Below, one piece after another: positions 11,040 to 21,775 of a DNA stretch of 64,000 nucleotides. The translations under genes were made by a program, and so were the position numbers. Numbering within the stretch: the first letter of the stretch is position 1; each line of letters opens with the position of its first letter. The stretch covers positions 4,253,501 through 4,317,500 of the forward strand of contig NC_092616.1 of assembly GCF_047663525.1 (NCBI RefSeq). The letters are read 5' to 3'. The notes under the pieces were generated by a model that was not told the DNA's origin, made no database searches, and saw only the letters and a list, made by a program, of their open reading frames with translations. Source of the stretch: Anas platyrhynchos (Eukaryota > Chordata > Aves > Anseriformes > Anatidae).

Positions 11040-11975
11040 TCAGCATATCCTGAAAAACATCCATGACATCACTTTCCTAATGGCATTCTTGAGCTCCTGG
11101 TTTCTAATGCTGTAGATGAGGGGGTTAATTGCTGGGGGCATCACCGAGTACAGGAAAGACATCACCAGGTTCAGGGATGGGGAGGAGATGGAAGGGGGCT
11201 TCAGATAGGCAAACATGGCAGTGGTGAGAAACAGAAAGACCACAGCCAGGTGGGGGAGGCATGTGGAGAAGAGTTTGTGCCGTCCCTGCTCAGAGGGCAT
11301 CCTCTGCACAGCCATGAAAATCTGTACATAGGAGAAAAGAATGAAAGCAAAACACCCCCAGAACAGAAAACAAGTAACTGTGAGAAGCCCAATTCCCCTG
11401 CGGTAAGAGTGTGAGCAGGAGAGCTTGAGGATCTGGGGGATTTCACAGAAGAACTGTTTCACAACATTGCCTTGGCAGAGGGGCAGGGAAAATGTATTGG
11501 CAGTGTGCAGCACAGCATAGAGAAAGCCACTGCCCCAGGCAGCTGCTGCCATCTGGGCACAAGCTCTGCTGCCCAGGAGGGTCCCATAGTGCAGGGGCTT
11601 GCAGATGGCAACGTAGCGGTCATAGGCCATGATGGTGAGAATAAAATACTCTGCTCCAATCAAGAAAACAAAAAAGAAGACCTGAGCAGCACACCCTGCA
11701 TAGGAAATGACCCTGGTATCCCAGACGGAATTGGCCATGGCTTTGGGCAGAGTGGTGGAGATGCAGCCCAGGTCGAGGAGGGCAAGGTTGAGGAGGAAGA
11801 AGTACATGGGGGTGTGGAGGTGGTGGTCGCAGGCTACGGCAGTGAGGATAAGGCCGTTGCCCAGGAGGGCAGCCAGGTAGATGCCCAGGAAGAGCGCGAA
11901 GTGCAGGAGCTGCTGCTCCCATATGTCTGCGAATGCCAGGAGGAGGAACTCAGTGATGGAGCTGCTGTTGGACAT
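11040..11975 (-). CDS. Olfactory receptor B, OR14-like, intact
   Basis: Seven-transmembrane odorant receptor, expected in the olfactory neuron membrane and signalling through a Golf-type G protein. It has 311 residues in one uninterrupted exon, the normal class II length. Visible landmarks: NSS glycosylation site at residue 3, GN in TM1 (39-40), LHTPMYFFLLNLALLD (54-69), cysteine 95 at the start of TM3, MAYDRYVAICKPLHY (116-130), SYVQIF, HKLFSTC (233-239; the family norm is KAFSTC) and PPAINPLIYSIRNQE near the end. The C-terminus (KVMSWMFFRIC) resembles that of OR F, but the 5' intron resembles units A and E. A splice acceptor sits 24 bases upstream of the ATG (AG at 12,000-11,999). The ligand cannot be read from sequence. 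Confidence 0.95.
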   Translation of the reverse strand: MSNSSSITEFLLLAFADIWEQQLLHFALFLGIYLAALLGNGLILTAVACDHHLHTPMYFFLLNLALLDLGCISTTLPKAMANSVWDTRVISYAGCAAQVFFFVFLIGAEYFILTIMAYDRYVAICKPLHYGTLLGSRACAQMAAAAWGSGFLYAVLHTANTFSLPLCQGNVVKQFFCEIPQILKLSCSHSYRRGIGLLTVTCFLFWGCFAFILFSYVQIFMAVQRMPSEQGRHKLFSTCLPHLAVVFLFLTTAMFAYLKPPSISSPSLNLVMSFLYSVMPPAINPLIYSIRNQELKNAIRKVMSWMFFRIC

Positions 11976-11998
11976 CTGATCTTCCTGGACCAGGGGGA

Positions 11999-13254
11999 CT
12001 ACGCAAGGAAGAAAAGACAGTGATCATTAGGAGAGAAAACCTATTTATCTTCCCGTCCAAATACCCCTACAGTGACTTTCCCCTTTCTGAGGCGTTTCTT
12101 TTGGTCCCTTGCCTGATATCTGGTTGGTGCTGGAGGAATGTGGCCCTGGGAGCAGCGGTCTCTGCTGTGTGTGCTGGAGGATTCAGACCTGTCCTACAGC
12201 TCTACAGAAAAAGAAACCAGGAGTGATCTCTGATTAAATCTACCTCTGATGTATTGGACTTCACAGCATTACCACTCTCAACACTCTTTACTGATGTACT
12301 TGTGATTTACTTTGTTCTATCTGCATCACACTCAGGAGCATTTTTAGAGGGTAGAAAACCGTGGCAGCTGTAAGGTATACCAGGTGAGCTTTTGTGAGTC
12401 CCAGAAGGCAAAGTGACTGTCCTTAGTGCAGTGAGGATAGCCTGTCTGTCCATCAACCCTGGTCTCTAGGGCTCAGTCAAGTTACCCACATTGAGCTACT
12501 CAATGATTGTGGCCTCAGAAAAGTCCCTAGAAGGAGATACAGCTTTGTCCCTGCCCCACAGACTGCAATGCCGAGAGCCCCACAGGTTAGAAGGGGAATT
12601 CTGGGTATCTTCCTCCTATGGACACATCTGTGTGGTGGGACCCAGAGGGTCAGTGCTTGAGCTGCAGCTGAAAGCCCCATCTCCCCATCTGCAGGGAGCC
12701 ATAAAGCAAGAACAGCAGCTGCAGCTCCAAGAAGAGAGAGGAAGAGCACAGGGCTCCTGCCAGGGGAGGCAAGGCGAGGCACCAACAGGAACTCAGAAGG
12801 GCCTGCTCTGAGTGAGGTCCTGGTACTGAAGTTATAAATCATGTCCTTAATCTTGTGGGCTAGAGGGCAGAGAGGTGCCAGACTAGTCTGTTAGCAGTGT
12901 CCTGCCATTCCCTGCCCATGGCTGTGCTGCCTGCAGCTGTCCCTGCCTGCAGCTGGGTCTCTGTCCCCACGCGTCCTGCCTGCAGCTCACAGCCCCCATC
13001 CCACCCACTGGGTGCTCAGCTCTGCCCTGCAGACACCTCCTGGCAGCAGGGCTCTGCCCAGGGGCAGCTCGCTGGGGGCATGTCCTAGAAACCAGGTCAC
13101 ACAGACCCTGCTGACACTATGCAAGGGGTGGTGCTTTCTATGGGCTAAGGGGCAGGAAAGGGACTTTCTGGGGGTACATGTAAACTTCCTTCTTGTAAAC
13201 ATATAAGCCTCAGTCTCTTCTTGGAAATAACAGCTTCTATTTCTATTCCCAGTG
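11999..13254 (-). other. 5' intron of OR unit B
   Basis: Nearly the same as 43,013-44,210 upstream of OR E, including the acceptor context CTTCCTTGCGTAG. It is also related to 5690-6784 of unit A. It contains the motif block shared by all units (12,940-13,110). No gene is seen in it. Confidence 0.6.
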
Positions 13255-14130
13255 AGCTAAAAGAAGAGAAAACTGAAAGCAGAGGCTAAGGAAAGATGAG
13301 AGTGAAGTTCCCTTTGAAATTGCCTTGGTGTGCTGTGGAGCTGTGAGCAGGCTGCCCCAGGAAGCAGCCTCCCACCAGCAGCAGGACCCTGCCCTGCCGG
13401 GGCGGGGCTCCTTCCACCCGCAGCTTCTCCCCGCAGGGCCCTGGGCAGCTCCCCGGGCAGGCTGAGTGCTGAGCCTGGCAAGCGACAGAGGCCCTGCCCC
13501 GGCACACAGCCCCTGGGGCACAGCAGGGACCCTGCTCTGCACCACAGCCCTGGACACCCCTGCCTGCACCCCCGGCTTCACAACCTGCAGCTGGCCTGTG
13601 ACAAGGGAGCCCTCGGGGCCTGGACAATGACCGTATGGCAGGGAACCGCTGCGCTGGAGCATGTTCTTCTCTACAAGAAATAAATATGCTCTGCCTACAG
13701 CCTCATCTGCTCTGGAACAATCCAGGTCTAGGACACATCCAGGATACTCCAGTGCATTACAATGCACTTCGACTTACCGTGTTAAGGGTTGCAAGCATTG
13801 CTTTTCCATATACTCTCAGATTTCTAACACTCCACACAGTCTTTAACAACTCTCCCTTCTCTGTCCTCACAGTGCCAGCTGCAGGCAGTGCCCCCAGCCC
13901 TGCTGTGCTGTGCAGAGGAGCTGCTCCTGGGCAGAGCTGTCTCTCTGCAGCGCTGCCCGCTTGCCAGGAGCTCCCCTTGGGCCCAGGAGCCCGGCCCAGC
14001 TCAGCAGCAGAGGCCCAGCCCAAGGCCTCCCTTGCTCTGCCCCCCACCGGGCTCCCTGCACATGGCCCTGGGGCTGCAGGGGAACCTGCTGGGAAACAGC
14101 CTGAAGGGATCCCTGGGGTTCCTTCTCTCA
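13255..14130 (-). repeat. GC-rich OR upstream module, copy B
   Basis: Inverted copy of the module at 4808-5560. The middle (about 13,580-13,870) is replaced by unrelated AT-richer sequence, which removes the TTAAAGG box and the CCCG|GTAAGT donor found in A, C, E and F. Unit D has the replacement at the same place. Confidence 0.72.
13770..13870 (-). promoter_or_regulatory. Alternative first-exon donor, unit B
   Basis: On the minus strand the replaced segment begins GAGAAGGGAGAGTTGTTAAAGA, with a TTAAAG box, and reaches a strong donor ACACG|GTAAGT (GT at 13,777-13,776). Unit D has a related segment with ATATG|GTAAGT at 33,208. A donor is thus kept although the sequence differs from the other units. 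Confidence 0.4.
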
Positions 14131-15985
14131 CTTGGCATACACACTTCTTGACAGCAGAATCACCTCTCCTAAAATAAACATAAAGTTAATAAAATCTGTA
14201 TAAGATTCACCTTCCTTTTTCCTGTCCATGGAATTGGCAGCAGGCTGGGAGAGCCCTTGTGTGTGAAGGTCAGAGGAGAGCCAGTCAGGGGTACAGCATG
14301 ATCATGCTGAATGGGTGCAGCTTCTTCAGAAGACACAATTGGGCATGATCCAATTCTTCACATGGAGAGGTTGCTCCATGTGAAGAATCTGTCTGGATGC
14401 ATGGATCTCTTCTATGGACTGGGCAGCAGACTGGGGGAGCCCTTATGGTTTGAGTACAAAAGCCGGTCAGGGTGACAGCATGGCAGGAGGAACATGTCTG
14501 CAGCCAGGCTGAAGAAGTGGGCAAAGTCTTGTGGAAGCCATTGGAGTAAGTTGAGTTCAATGACTCCATGTCAATGTGGGGGACTTTATTCACTCTGACA
14601 ACCACAGGAAAGGGACACTGCTTGGTTCAAACATTCCCCATGGTTTCTATGGGTTCTTGGAGAAAGCTTCTGTGCACAGGTGTCAGATGGGCCAACCTAG
14701 GTGATGTTCACCAGGATCTGGCACTTGCAAACAGGAAAACCTGTGTCTTGACACTCCTCTTGCACAAGGCATGTGGTAGTCCAGTTGCTTTTCAGCACAT
14801 GGAAAGAGATGAGCTGCACAGGCTCAGCCTTATGTTTCCCTGCAGCCCACTTGACATGGTCCAGCTGACACGGGACCACGTACATCTGTGTGCAGTACGG
14901 TCAGGGGCTGTAGTCCTGCCTTCAGCGTGCCACAGGTCTCCTGAAATGAGAGACCTTAGATCCTAAATCAGGATGGGTTCCTCCTCCACTGTGGACACAC
15001 AGACACAAGTGGTCTCCTGCAGGCAGATCTGGCAGCCCAGCTGCAAGGGGCAGGCTGCCCCCCCACCTCAGCCTCTTCTGGGGTCTCCACCTCCTCTGAA
15101 GGCCCAAAGCTGTGGGCCATGGGGAGGCTGTGGCAGCCTACAGGAGAGCACGGCATCCATCCTAGACCATTCTCCCCACTCCCCTTTTTGTCTGCAGCAC
15201 TTCCCTACTCATGAAATGGTGAGGGTACGTCTGCCCTTCCCTCGTGTACCACCTCTGCCTCCTGCATGGCAGACTGGAGGATGGTGCTGAGGCCCTGGCA
15301 TGTACTCCAATTCACTCTGTAAAACACATCCTTCTTTCAGAAGTGAGTTACATGCAGTGAGGAGTTCAGGCACACCAAGGGGCTGTTCCAACCCAGGTGC
15401 CTTTGCTCCCATCTTTTGAAAAATCCAAGCCCCAGGACAAGCCTCAAACCCAAACATCGTGGGAGGGCTCCCAACAGCAGAAGCATGTTGGTATAAGGGG
15501 GCAATGGTGATACCTCCAGCGCTCCACTTCCTTTACTCCATGGCCTTTGCTACCATTTGGAGATGTCCCTGATCTGTTTCTGATCCTGAAAAGAACTGGG
15601 CAGATAGGAAGTGACTGTTTCTCTACACAAGAAGGGAAATCTCTCGTCTCTCTCCTGAGCTGTGCCATGTCCTTGCTGCTGACCTCACAGGCCTTCTAAT
15701 GACACAGGCTGATGTCACAGGGGGTGCACTGCATCACCAGGATATCGTCACTGGAGCAGCGGCAGTGCCAGCACTTCCCTGCAAGGCTTTGTCCGTGCTG
15801 GGCACTGCTTGGGTGCTCCCCAGCGCTGTCCTTCTGTGGCCAGGAGTGGGGTCAGCAGGCAGCAAGCTTGCACTGGGCGACCCTCGCTGACGGGCGGAGG
15901 AGCAGGGGCACCTTGCAGAGGATCTGTGGTTGAGGAGCCAGGGCGGGCATCCCTTGTCCTGAGCTGAGGGCCAGCAGCAAGTGAG
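14131..15985. other. OR-unit outer flank, copy B
   Basis: Reversed copy of about 49,000-50,830. On the minus strand there are short open frames: one holding CQLDHVKWAAGKH and ending EECQDTGFPVCKCQILVNIT before a stop at about 14,697, and a cysteine-rich one ending near 15,700 (CSSDDILVMQC). I do not recognise a protein family. The F copy breaks the first frame with a 28-base insertion. Confidence 0.45.
14353..14388. repeat. Perfect 15-bp hairpin, unit B
   Basis: ATTCTTCACATGGAG (14,353-14,367) is followed after six bases by its exact reverse complement (14,374-14,388). The same hairpin is at 50,611-50,646 in unit F. Unit A keeps only one arm (about 4365). Confidence 0.8.
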
Positions 15986-16064
15986 ATGGAGGGCTGCTGG
16001 TGGGTGACCGTTGCCTCTGTCCTGACTTCCCTGTTTCCAGTGTTCCTGCAGCTGTCCTCCAAAG
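15986..16064 (+). CDS. Orphan signal-peptide-like exon, copy B
   Basis: An ATG at 15,986 opens a frame of 26 codons (MEGCWWVTVASV..., ending LQLSSK) and then one base before a splice donor AAAG|GTGAGG. A hydrophobic leader of this length ending in phase 1 is what the first exon of many secreted or immunoglobulin-superfamily proteins looks like. The following DNA (16,065-16,370) shows no further exon before CR1 sequence begins. Copies at 48,919-48,997 (-) and 57,500-57,578 (-) have the same length with no indels. The gene identity is unknown, and it may be a stranded fragment. Confidence 0.4.
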
Positions 16065-16369
16065 GTGAGGGTGTCAGGAGCCCCTTTCCAAGATATGTCA
16101 CAGGGGCTGTCAGCTGTTCAAAGCTGCAAGTCCTGGGCTTTGGGGGGAGGCTGGACAATGCTGGTGGCTGCTGTTTTGAGACTCCTGCCTGAGTTTCCCT
16201 CTGAGCTCAGGGGACAATGTGGCAGCCAGGACTCCTGTGTCCTGATGGTAGGGATGCCCTTACCCCTGGGGCTTCTCTAGGCATGCCTCCTTGCTATTAG
16301 GGGCAATCCAGGGCCAGGTGCACCTGGGAGCTGCTGCCTCTTTGGGATCTGACTCTGGGAGGAAAAATA

Positions 16370-18870
16370 TTATAGAATCATGGAATGTCCTGGGTTTAAC
16401 AGGACCTTAAAAATCATTTACTTTCAATCCCCCTGCTCTGAGCAGGGTTGCCAACCACTAGAGCAGGATGCCCAGAGCCACATCCAGGTGGCCTTGAATG
16501 CCTCCAGGGATGGGGCATCCACAACCTCTCTGGGCAACATGTTCCAGTGCCTCACCACCCTCTGAGTGAAACAAGATCTCCTAATTTCTAGTCTAAACCT
16601 CCCGTCTTACTTTAAAACCATTCCCCCTTGTCCTATCACGACCAACACATATGAACAGGCATTTGCCCCTCCTGTTTATACACTCCCTTCACGTACTGGA
16701 AGGCCACAATGAGGTCTCGGCAGAGCCTTCTCTTCTCCAAGCTAAACAAGACCAGTTCCTTCGACCTTTCTGCATAGGGGAGATGCTTTAGCCCTCTGAT
16801 CATCTGAGTGGCCCTCCTCTGGAATCCATTCCAAGAGCTCCACATCCTTCTTGTGCTGGGGGCCTCAGGCCTGTACGCAGTATTCCAGGTGGGGTCTCAA
16901 AAGAACAGAGCAGAGGGCGACAATCACCTCCCTCTCCCTCCTGGCCACTCCTTTTCAATGCAGCCCAGGACAGAGTTGGCCTTCCGGGATTCAAGCGCAC
17001 ACTGCTGGCTCATGTGCAGCTTCTTGTCCAGCAGGGCCCTCAAGTTCTCCTCCACAGGGCTGCACACAAGTTCTTCTTTGCCCAGTCTATATAAAGACCT
17101 GGGATTGCCCTAGTCCAAGTGCAACGTCTTGCACTTGGCCTTGTTGAACCTCATTAGGTTCTCATGGGCCCAGTACTCCAGTCTGTCCAGGTCCCTCTGG
17201 ATGGCATCCCTTATATCTATTGTATCGACTGCACCGCTCAGCTTGGTGTCATCTGCAAACTTGCGCTCAATTCCATCATCAATGTCATTGATAAGGATGT
17301 TGAAGAGTACCCGTCCAAATACTGACCCCTGAGGTACACCACTTGTGACTGGCCTCCACCCAGACATATAACCATTGACCACAACCCTTTGGCTGCGACC
17401 AGCCAACCAATTCTTGTTTCAACTAACAGCTCATCCTTCAAAACTATACCTCTCCAATTTAGAGAGTCGAATGTGGTGAGGGACCATATCAAAGGCTTTG
17501 TTCAAGTCCAGGTAGATGATATTCGTAGCCCTTCCTTTGTCCACTGATGCTGTCACTCCATCATAGAAGGCCACCAGATTGGTTAGGCAAGATCTGCCTT
17601 TGGTGAAGCCATACTGGCTGTCTCAAATCACCTCTTTATCTCATGCATGCCTTAAGATGTGTTCCAGGAGAGACTGCTCCATGATCATCTCAGGCACAGA
17701 GGTGAGGATCACCAGCCTGCAGTTCCCCAGCTCTTCCTTTCTCCCTTTCTTAAAACTGAGTAATGTTTCCCTTTATCCAGTCCCTGGGGGCTTCACCCAG
17801 CAGCCATGATTTTTCAAATATGATGGAGAGCGGCTCAGCAACCACATCAGCCATCTCTCTCAGCACCCTGGGATGTATACCCTCTGGCCCCATGGACTGG
17901 TACACATCCACTTTCATTAGGCAGTCCCAGACTTGTTCCACTGTCACAGTGGGACAGAATCCACTCCTCTCACCCTCTCCTTGAGGTTCAGGGTCCTGAC
18001 AGACACAGGAAACTTGACCACGAGTGAAGACTGAGGCAAAGCACTTATTGAGTACCTCAGCTTTTTCCATGTCTGAGGAAGCCAGTTCTCCCATCTCGTT
18101 TATCAGAGGGGGAACACTCTCCTTGGGCTGTCTCCTGCCTATGTATCCGTAGAACCCCTTCGTGTTATTCTTCATGTCCCTTGCCAAGTTCAGCTCCATC
18201 TGTACCTTGGCTTTCCTGATCCCATCTCTACACCTCCAGATGACACCCCTGTATTCCTCCCAGGCTATACAACCCTGCTTCTGCTTCTGTACATTTCCCT
18301 CTTTTCTGTCAGTTTAAGCAGTAGGTCCTTGCTCAGCCATGCCGGTCGCCCACCTCCTCTGCTCAAAGTGTCCTTCACTCTGCTCACAGTGTTTGTCTTA
18401 GTTCATGGATGAACTGGATTAGATCTGCTTGAGTCTTCTGGTGCTCAGTCCAAGGCCTATTGCCTGCTGCACCTACAGCACAATAACTATTACTTTCCCT
18501 TACTGTGCAGATTGACCTGATGAGTCTGGTCATATTAATCCCTTTTAATTCCCCTAGTTAGAAGGGGACATATTCCCAGACTGGGGCCAGCTGCTGAGCT
18601 CTGCAGCAGCCACTCAAACTCACCTGCTCTTGAGTCTTTCCACCTGAGTTTATCACACGTGACCCAACACAAATATCTTCAGGTTTCAGTGGACATTTCA
18701 AGTGTAGTGAACTCCAGCAATCCACTGGCAAGTCTTCCAGGATGTGTGGTACCAGCACACAGGAATCCCTTGCAGAACCTATGGTCTTGTCCAGGCCACA
18801 GTCTCGAGTTTCCAGACTGCAGTGGCTGCCTTCCAATGATTGTGACTTTTGTTAGACTCATAAAAGCATA
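16370..18870 (-). mobile_element. CR1 LINE, RT to 3' end plus endonuclease remnant
   Basis: Inverted copy of the CR1 at 46,100-48,620. It is readable on the minus strand: [60 protein letters not shown] and [13 protein letters not shown]. The 3' end near 16,370 has degenerate TTCTATA. Stops and frameshifts (for example at 17,750 and 17,406) make it dead. Confidence 0.9.
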
Positions 18871-19250
18871 GAACCATAGAGCCATGTAGATTGGAAAAAC
18901 ATCACAAATCATCAAGTCCGTTAACCTAACACTGCCACATCTACCACTAAACCATGTCCCTAGGCACCACATCTACATGTCTTGGGAATACCTCCAGGGA
19001 TGACCACTCCACCACATCCCTGTGCAGCCTGTTCCAATGCATCACAACCCTTTCAGGGAAGACATTTTCCCCAATATCCAGCCTAAACCTCCCCTGGTGC
19101 AACTTGAGGCCATTTCCTCATGTACTTTTCCTGGCCCCTGTACTGAGCCATGGGGGACTCCACTTGTGACCTGCTGCCAGTTGGATTTAACTGGACTTTC
19201 TACTAAAGACTGAGGCAAAGAAGGCATTATGTACCTCTGTCTTTTCATCA
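18871..19250 (-). mobile_element. CR1 3' fragment
   Basis: Inverted relative of 430-790, with the ORF2 end (GRFRLDIG... [12 protein letters not shown]) and 3' UTR. It abuts the next CR1 piece. Confidence 0.8.
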
Positions 19251-20090
19251 TCTCTTGTCACGATGTTTCCCCCCGCATACAATTAAGGATGGAGATTCTC
19301 CTTAGTCCTCCTTTTCTTGATAAGGCATTTATAAAAACATTTTTTTATTCTCCATTATGGCTGTAGCCAGACTGAGTTCCAGCTGAGCTTTGAACCTTCT
19401 AATTTTCTGCCCACGCAACCTCAAAACATCTTTGTAGTTCTCCTGAATGTCCTGCTCCTTCTTCCAAAGGTTATAAACTCTCTTTTTCTTCCTCAGCTCT
19501 AGCCAAATCTCTTTGTTCAGCCAGGCCAATCTTTTCCGCTGGCTCATCTTTCAGCACATGGGGATGACCTTTTCCTGTGCCTTTAGGATTTTGTTCTTGA
19601 AGTGTGTCCAGCCTTCCTGGACTCCTTTACCCTTCTGGACTGCCTCCCGAGGGTCTCTGCCAATCAGTCTCCTTAACAAGCCAAATTCAACCCTCCTGAA
19701 ATACAGGGAGGCAATACTGCTAACCCTGCTCCTTACCTCTCCATGACTCAAAAACTTTATTAATTTGTGACTGCTATGCCCAAGATTTGCCTTCCAACCT
19801 TCACATCCCTCCCAAGTCCTTCTCTGTTCACAAGCAAAAGTTCCATCAGGGCACCATCCCTGCTTGCCTCGCTCACCAGCTGTGTCAGGAAGTTATCTTC
19901 CACCCACTCCAGAGACCTCCTAGACTGTTTCCTCTCTGTTGTGTTGTCTTTCCAGCAGATATCTCAAAAGTTGAAGTCCCCCACCAGACTATTTTAACTA
20001 ACCAACTCAGTATAGGCCAGTGTGTGAGTGGCTCTAGGATATTCCAGGCTTTGATTCAATAACCTGCCATGCTCTAGGACAGAAGTCACT
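19251..20090 (-). mobile_element. CR1 LINE, endonuclease-linker fragment
   Basis: Minus-strand frames KRLAWLNKEIWLELRKKKRVYNLWK and SLYFRRVEFGLLRRLIGRDP, followed by endonuclease-side sequence, match the segment between the CR1 endonuclease and RT. It is interrupted by stops. It forms the junction between head-to-head units B and C. Confidence 0.75.
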
Positions 20091-20690
20091 GAGCACAAGC
20101 TAATATGTCAAAGCCCTTTTGTGTTTGTATAGAGCATTCCCATACACCAAAGTCACCTCTAGAAGAGTCCGAAATAATGTAGGCAATCATGATTCAAATA
20201 AGCAATGGTAGAATTACTGAAGCCAGTTTCAAGGAGTCCCAGAAGCGCCTTTCCATGATGACCAGCTGTGGTGAAGATCTTGGGTTGCTTTGCATTGACT
20301 GAATGCCAGAGGATTTTGGAAAGCAAGAGAACCAAGACTTTGCACATCTCTGGGCCCCAATGGCAGATGCCACTCACAGAAGGAGCCCAGGCAACAGTGA
20401 TATGCTTTGCTGAGAGGCAAAATCCCTCTGTCAAGAGAAGGGACAAGGAACAAAGCCTTCATCCTATTTGGATGATCTCACAGGAATATCAAGGCACAAG
20501 GCTGCCAGGCTGTCACCATGACTGTGGCAGTGTGCTGCTCTGTCAAGCACCAAGTAGCATTTCTGGAGAATCCATCCTTATTGCTTCTCCTGCAAATAAA
20601 TGGCCACTTTTCTGCCCCTGTCGGGCTTCTCATGCATTTGACATCACAAAGAAAAGGTGGTGTCACCTTCCTAGGGATATTGAGGAATAA
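20091..20690. other. OR-unit flank, copy C
   Basis: Reversed copy of 45,540-46,090 in unit E. No gene is recognised; the open frames differ between copies by indels. Confidence 0.5.
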
Positions 20691-21080
20691 CCCCAAGCAC
20701 CTGTGTAGGCTGAGTAGAGGGGGAGGATCACCTCTCTTGGCCTCCCGGCAACACTTTTCCGAATGCACCCAGGATCCCATTGACCTTCTTGGTCACAAGG
20801 GCACATTGCTGGCTCACACTCAGCATACTGTCCCCCAGGACTCCCAGGTCTCTCTCTGCAGAGCTGCTCTCCTGCTGGTCCGTGCCCAGCCTCATCTCTC
20901 CACCCTGCTGAGGACCCTCTGAATGGCAGCACAGGCCTCTGGGGTATCAGCCACTCCTCCCAGCTTTGTGTCATCAGCAAAGTTGCTGAGGGAGCACATC
21001 ATCCATTTCACTGATGAATAAGTTGAACAGAAAGAGGTAATTTGGCACGTCCTGTAGCTCTGCACACTCAAGTAGGGCAA
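20690..21080 (-). mobile_element. CR1 fragment in unit C
   Basis: Minus-strand RT pieces ([32 protein letters not shown]). The same fragment in unit E (44,885-45,540) contains an extra nested CR1 that is absent here. Confidence 0.78.
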
Positions 21081-21119
21081 TTACTGCCTCAGTAGTAAGT
21101 CAGCACAGTATTTAGAGAG

Positions 21120-21775
21120 GGCCAGTCAGTGTTTTGTGTGGTCTACTTCCAAGTATGTTTCCCAGGAGACATCCTGCTGCCATCCAGGAGCTGTGAGCCC
21201 TGGAGCCCAGGGCCACGTGCAGGGAGCCTGGTGGGGGGCAGAGCAAGGGAGGCCTTGGGCTGGGCCGGGCTCCTGGGCCCAAGGGAAGCTCCTGGTAAGC
21301 GGGCAGCGCTGCAGAGAGACAGCTCTGCCCAGGAGCAGCTCCTCTGCACAGCGCAGCAGGGCTGGGGGCACTGCCTGCAGAGACACAGTGCTTAAAGGCA
21401 GGCACAAGTGGCAGCATGCCCAGAGCTCACTGGGGGAGAAGACTTCCCAGCCCTGCACCCAGTAAGTGTCTGGCTGGAGGGCAATGCAGCCGCAGTTTGT
21501 GGAGGCAGGAGAAGCCGGGAGTGCAGGCAGGGGTGTCCAGGGCTGTGGTGCAGAACAGGGTCCCTGCTGTGCCCCAGGGGCTGTGTGCCGGGGCAGGGCC
21601 TCTGCCGCCTGCCAGGCTCAGCACTCAGCCTGCCCGGGGAGCTGCCCAGGGCACTGCGGGGAGAAGCTGTGGGTGAAAGGAGCCCCCCCGGCAGGGCAGG
21701 ATCCTGCTGCTGGTGGGAGGCTGCTGCCTTCAGCATGCTGCTTACAGATCCACAGCACACCAAGGAGACTTCCAA
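21120..21775 (+). repeat. GC-rich OR upstream module, copy C
   Basis: Direct copy of the 4808-5560 module; its clear match starts near 21,176 and has a short internal deletion near 21,265. Confidence 0.75.
21392..21467 (+). promoter_or_regulatory. Putative OR promoter and first-exon donor, unit C
   Basis: TTAAAGG at 21,392-21,398 and donor CCCA|GTAAGT (GT at 21,462-21,463), spaced as in unit A. Confidence 0.48.

Noticed and set aside
11472-12023. 183-codon plus-strand frame opposite OR B, and similar antisense frames at other ORs
   Set aside because: Shadows of the conserved OR coding strand; acidic repeats such as EEEEVHGGVE arise from the reverse of Leu-rich helices.
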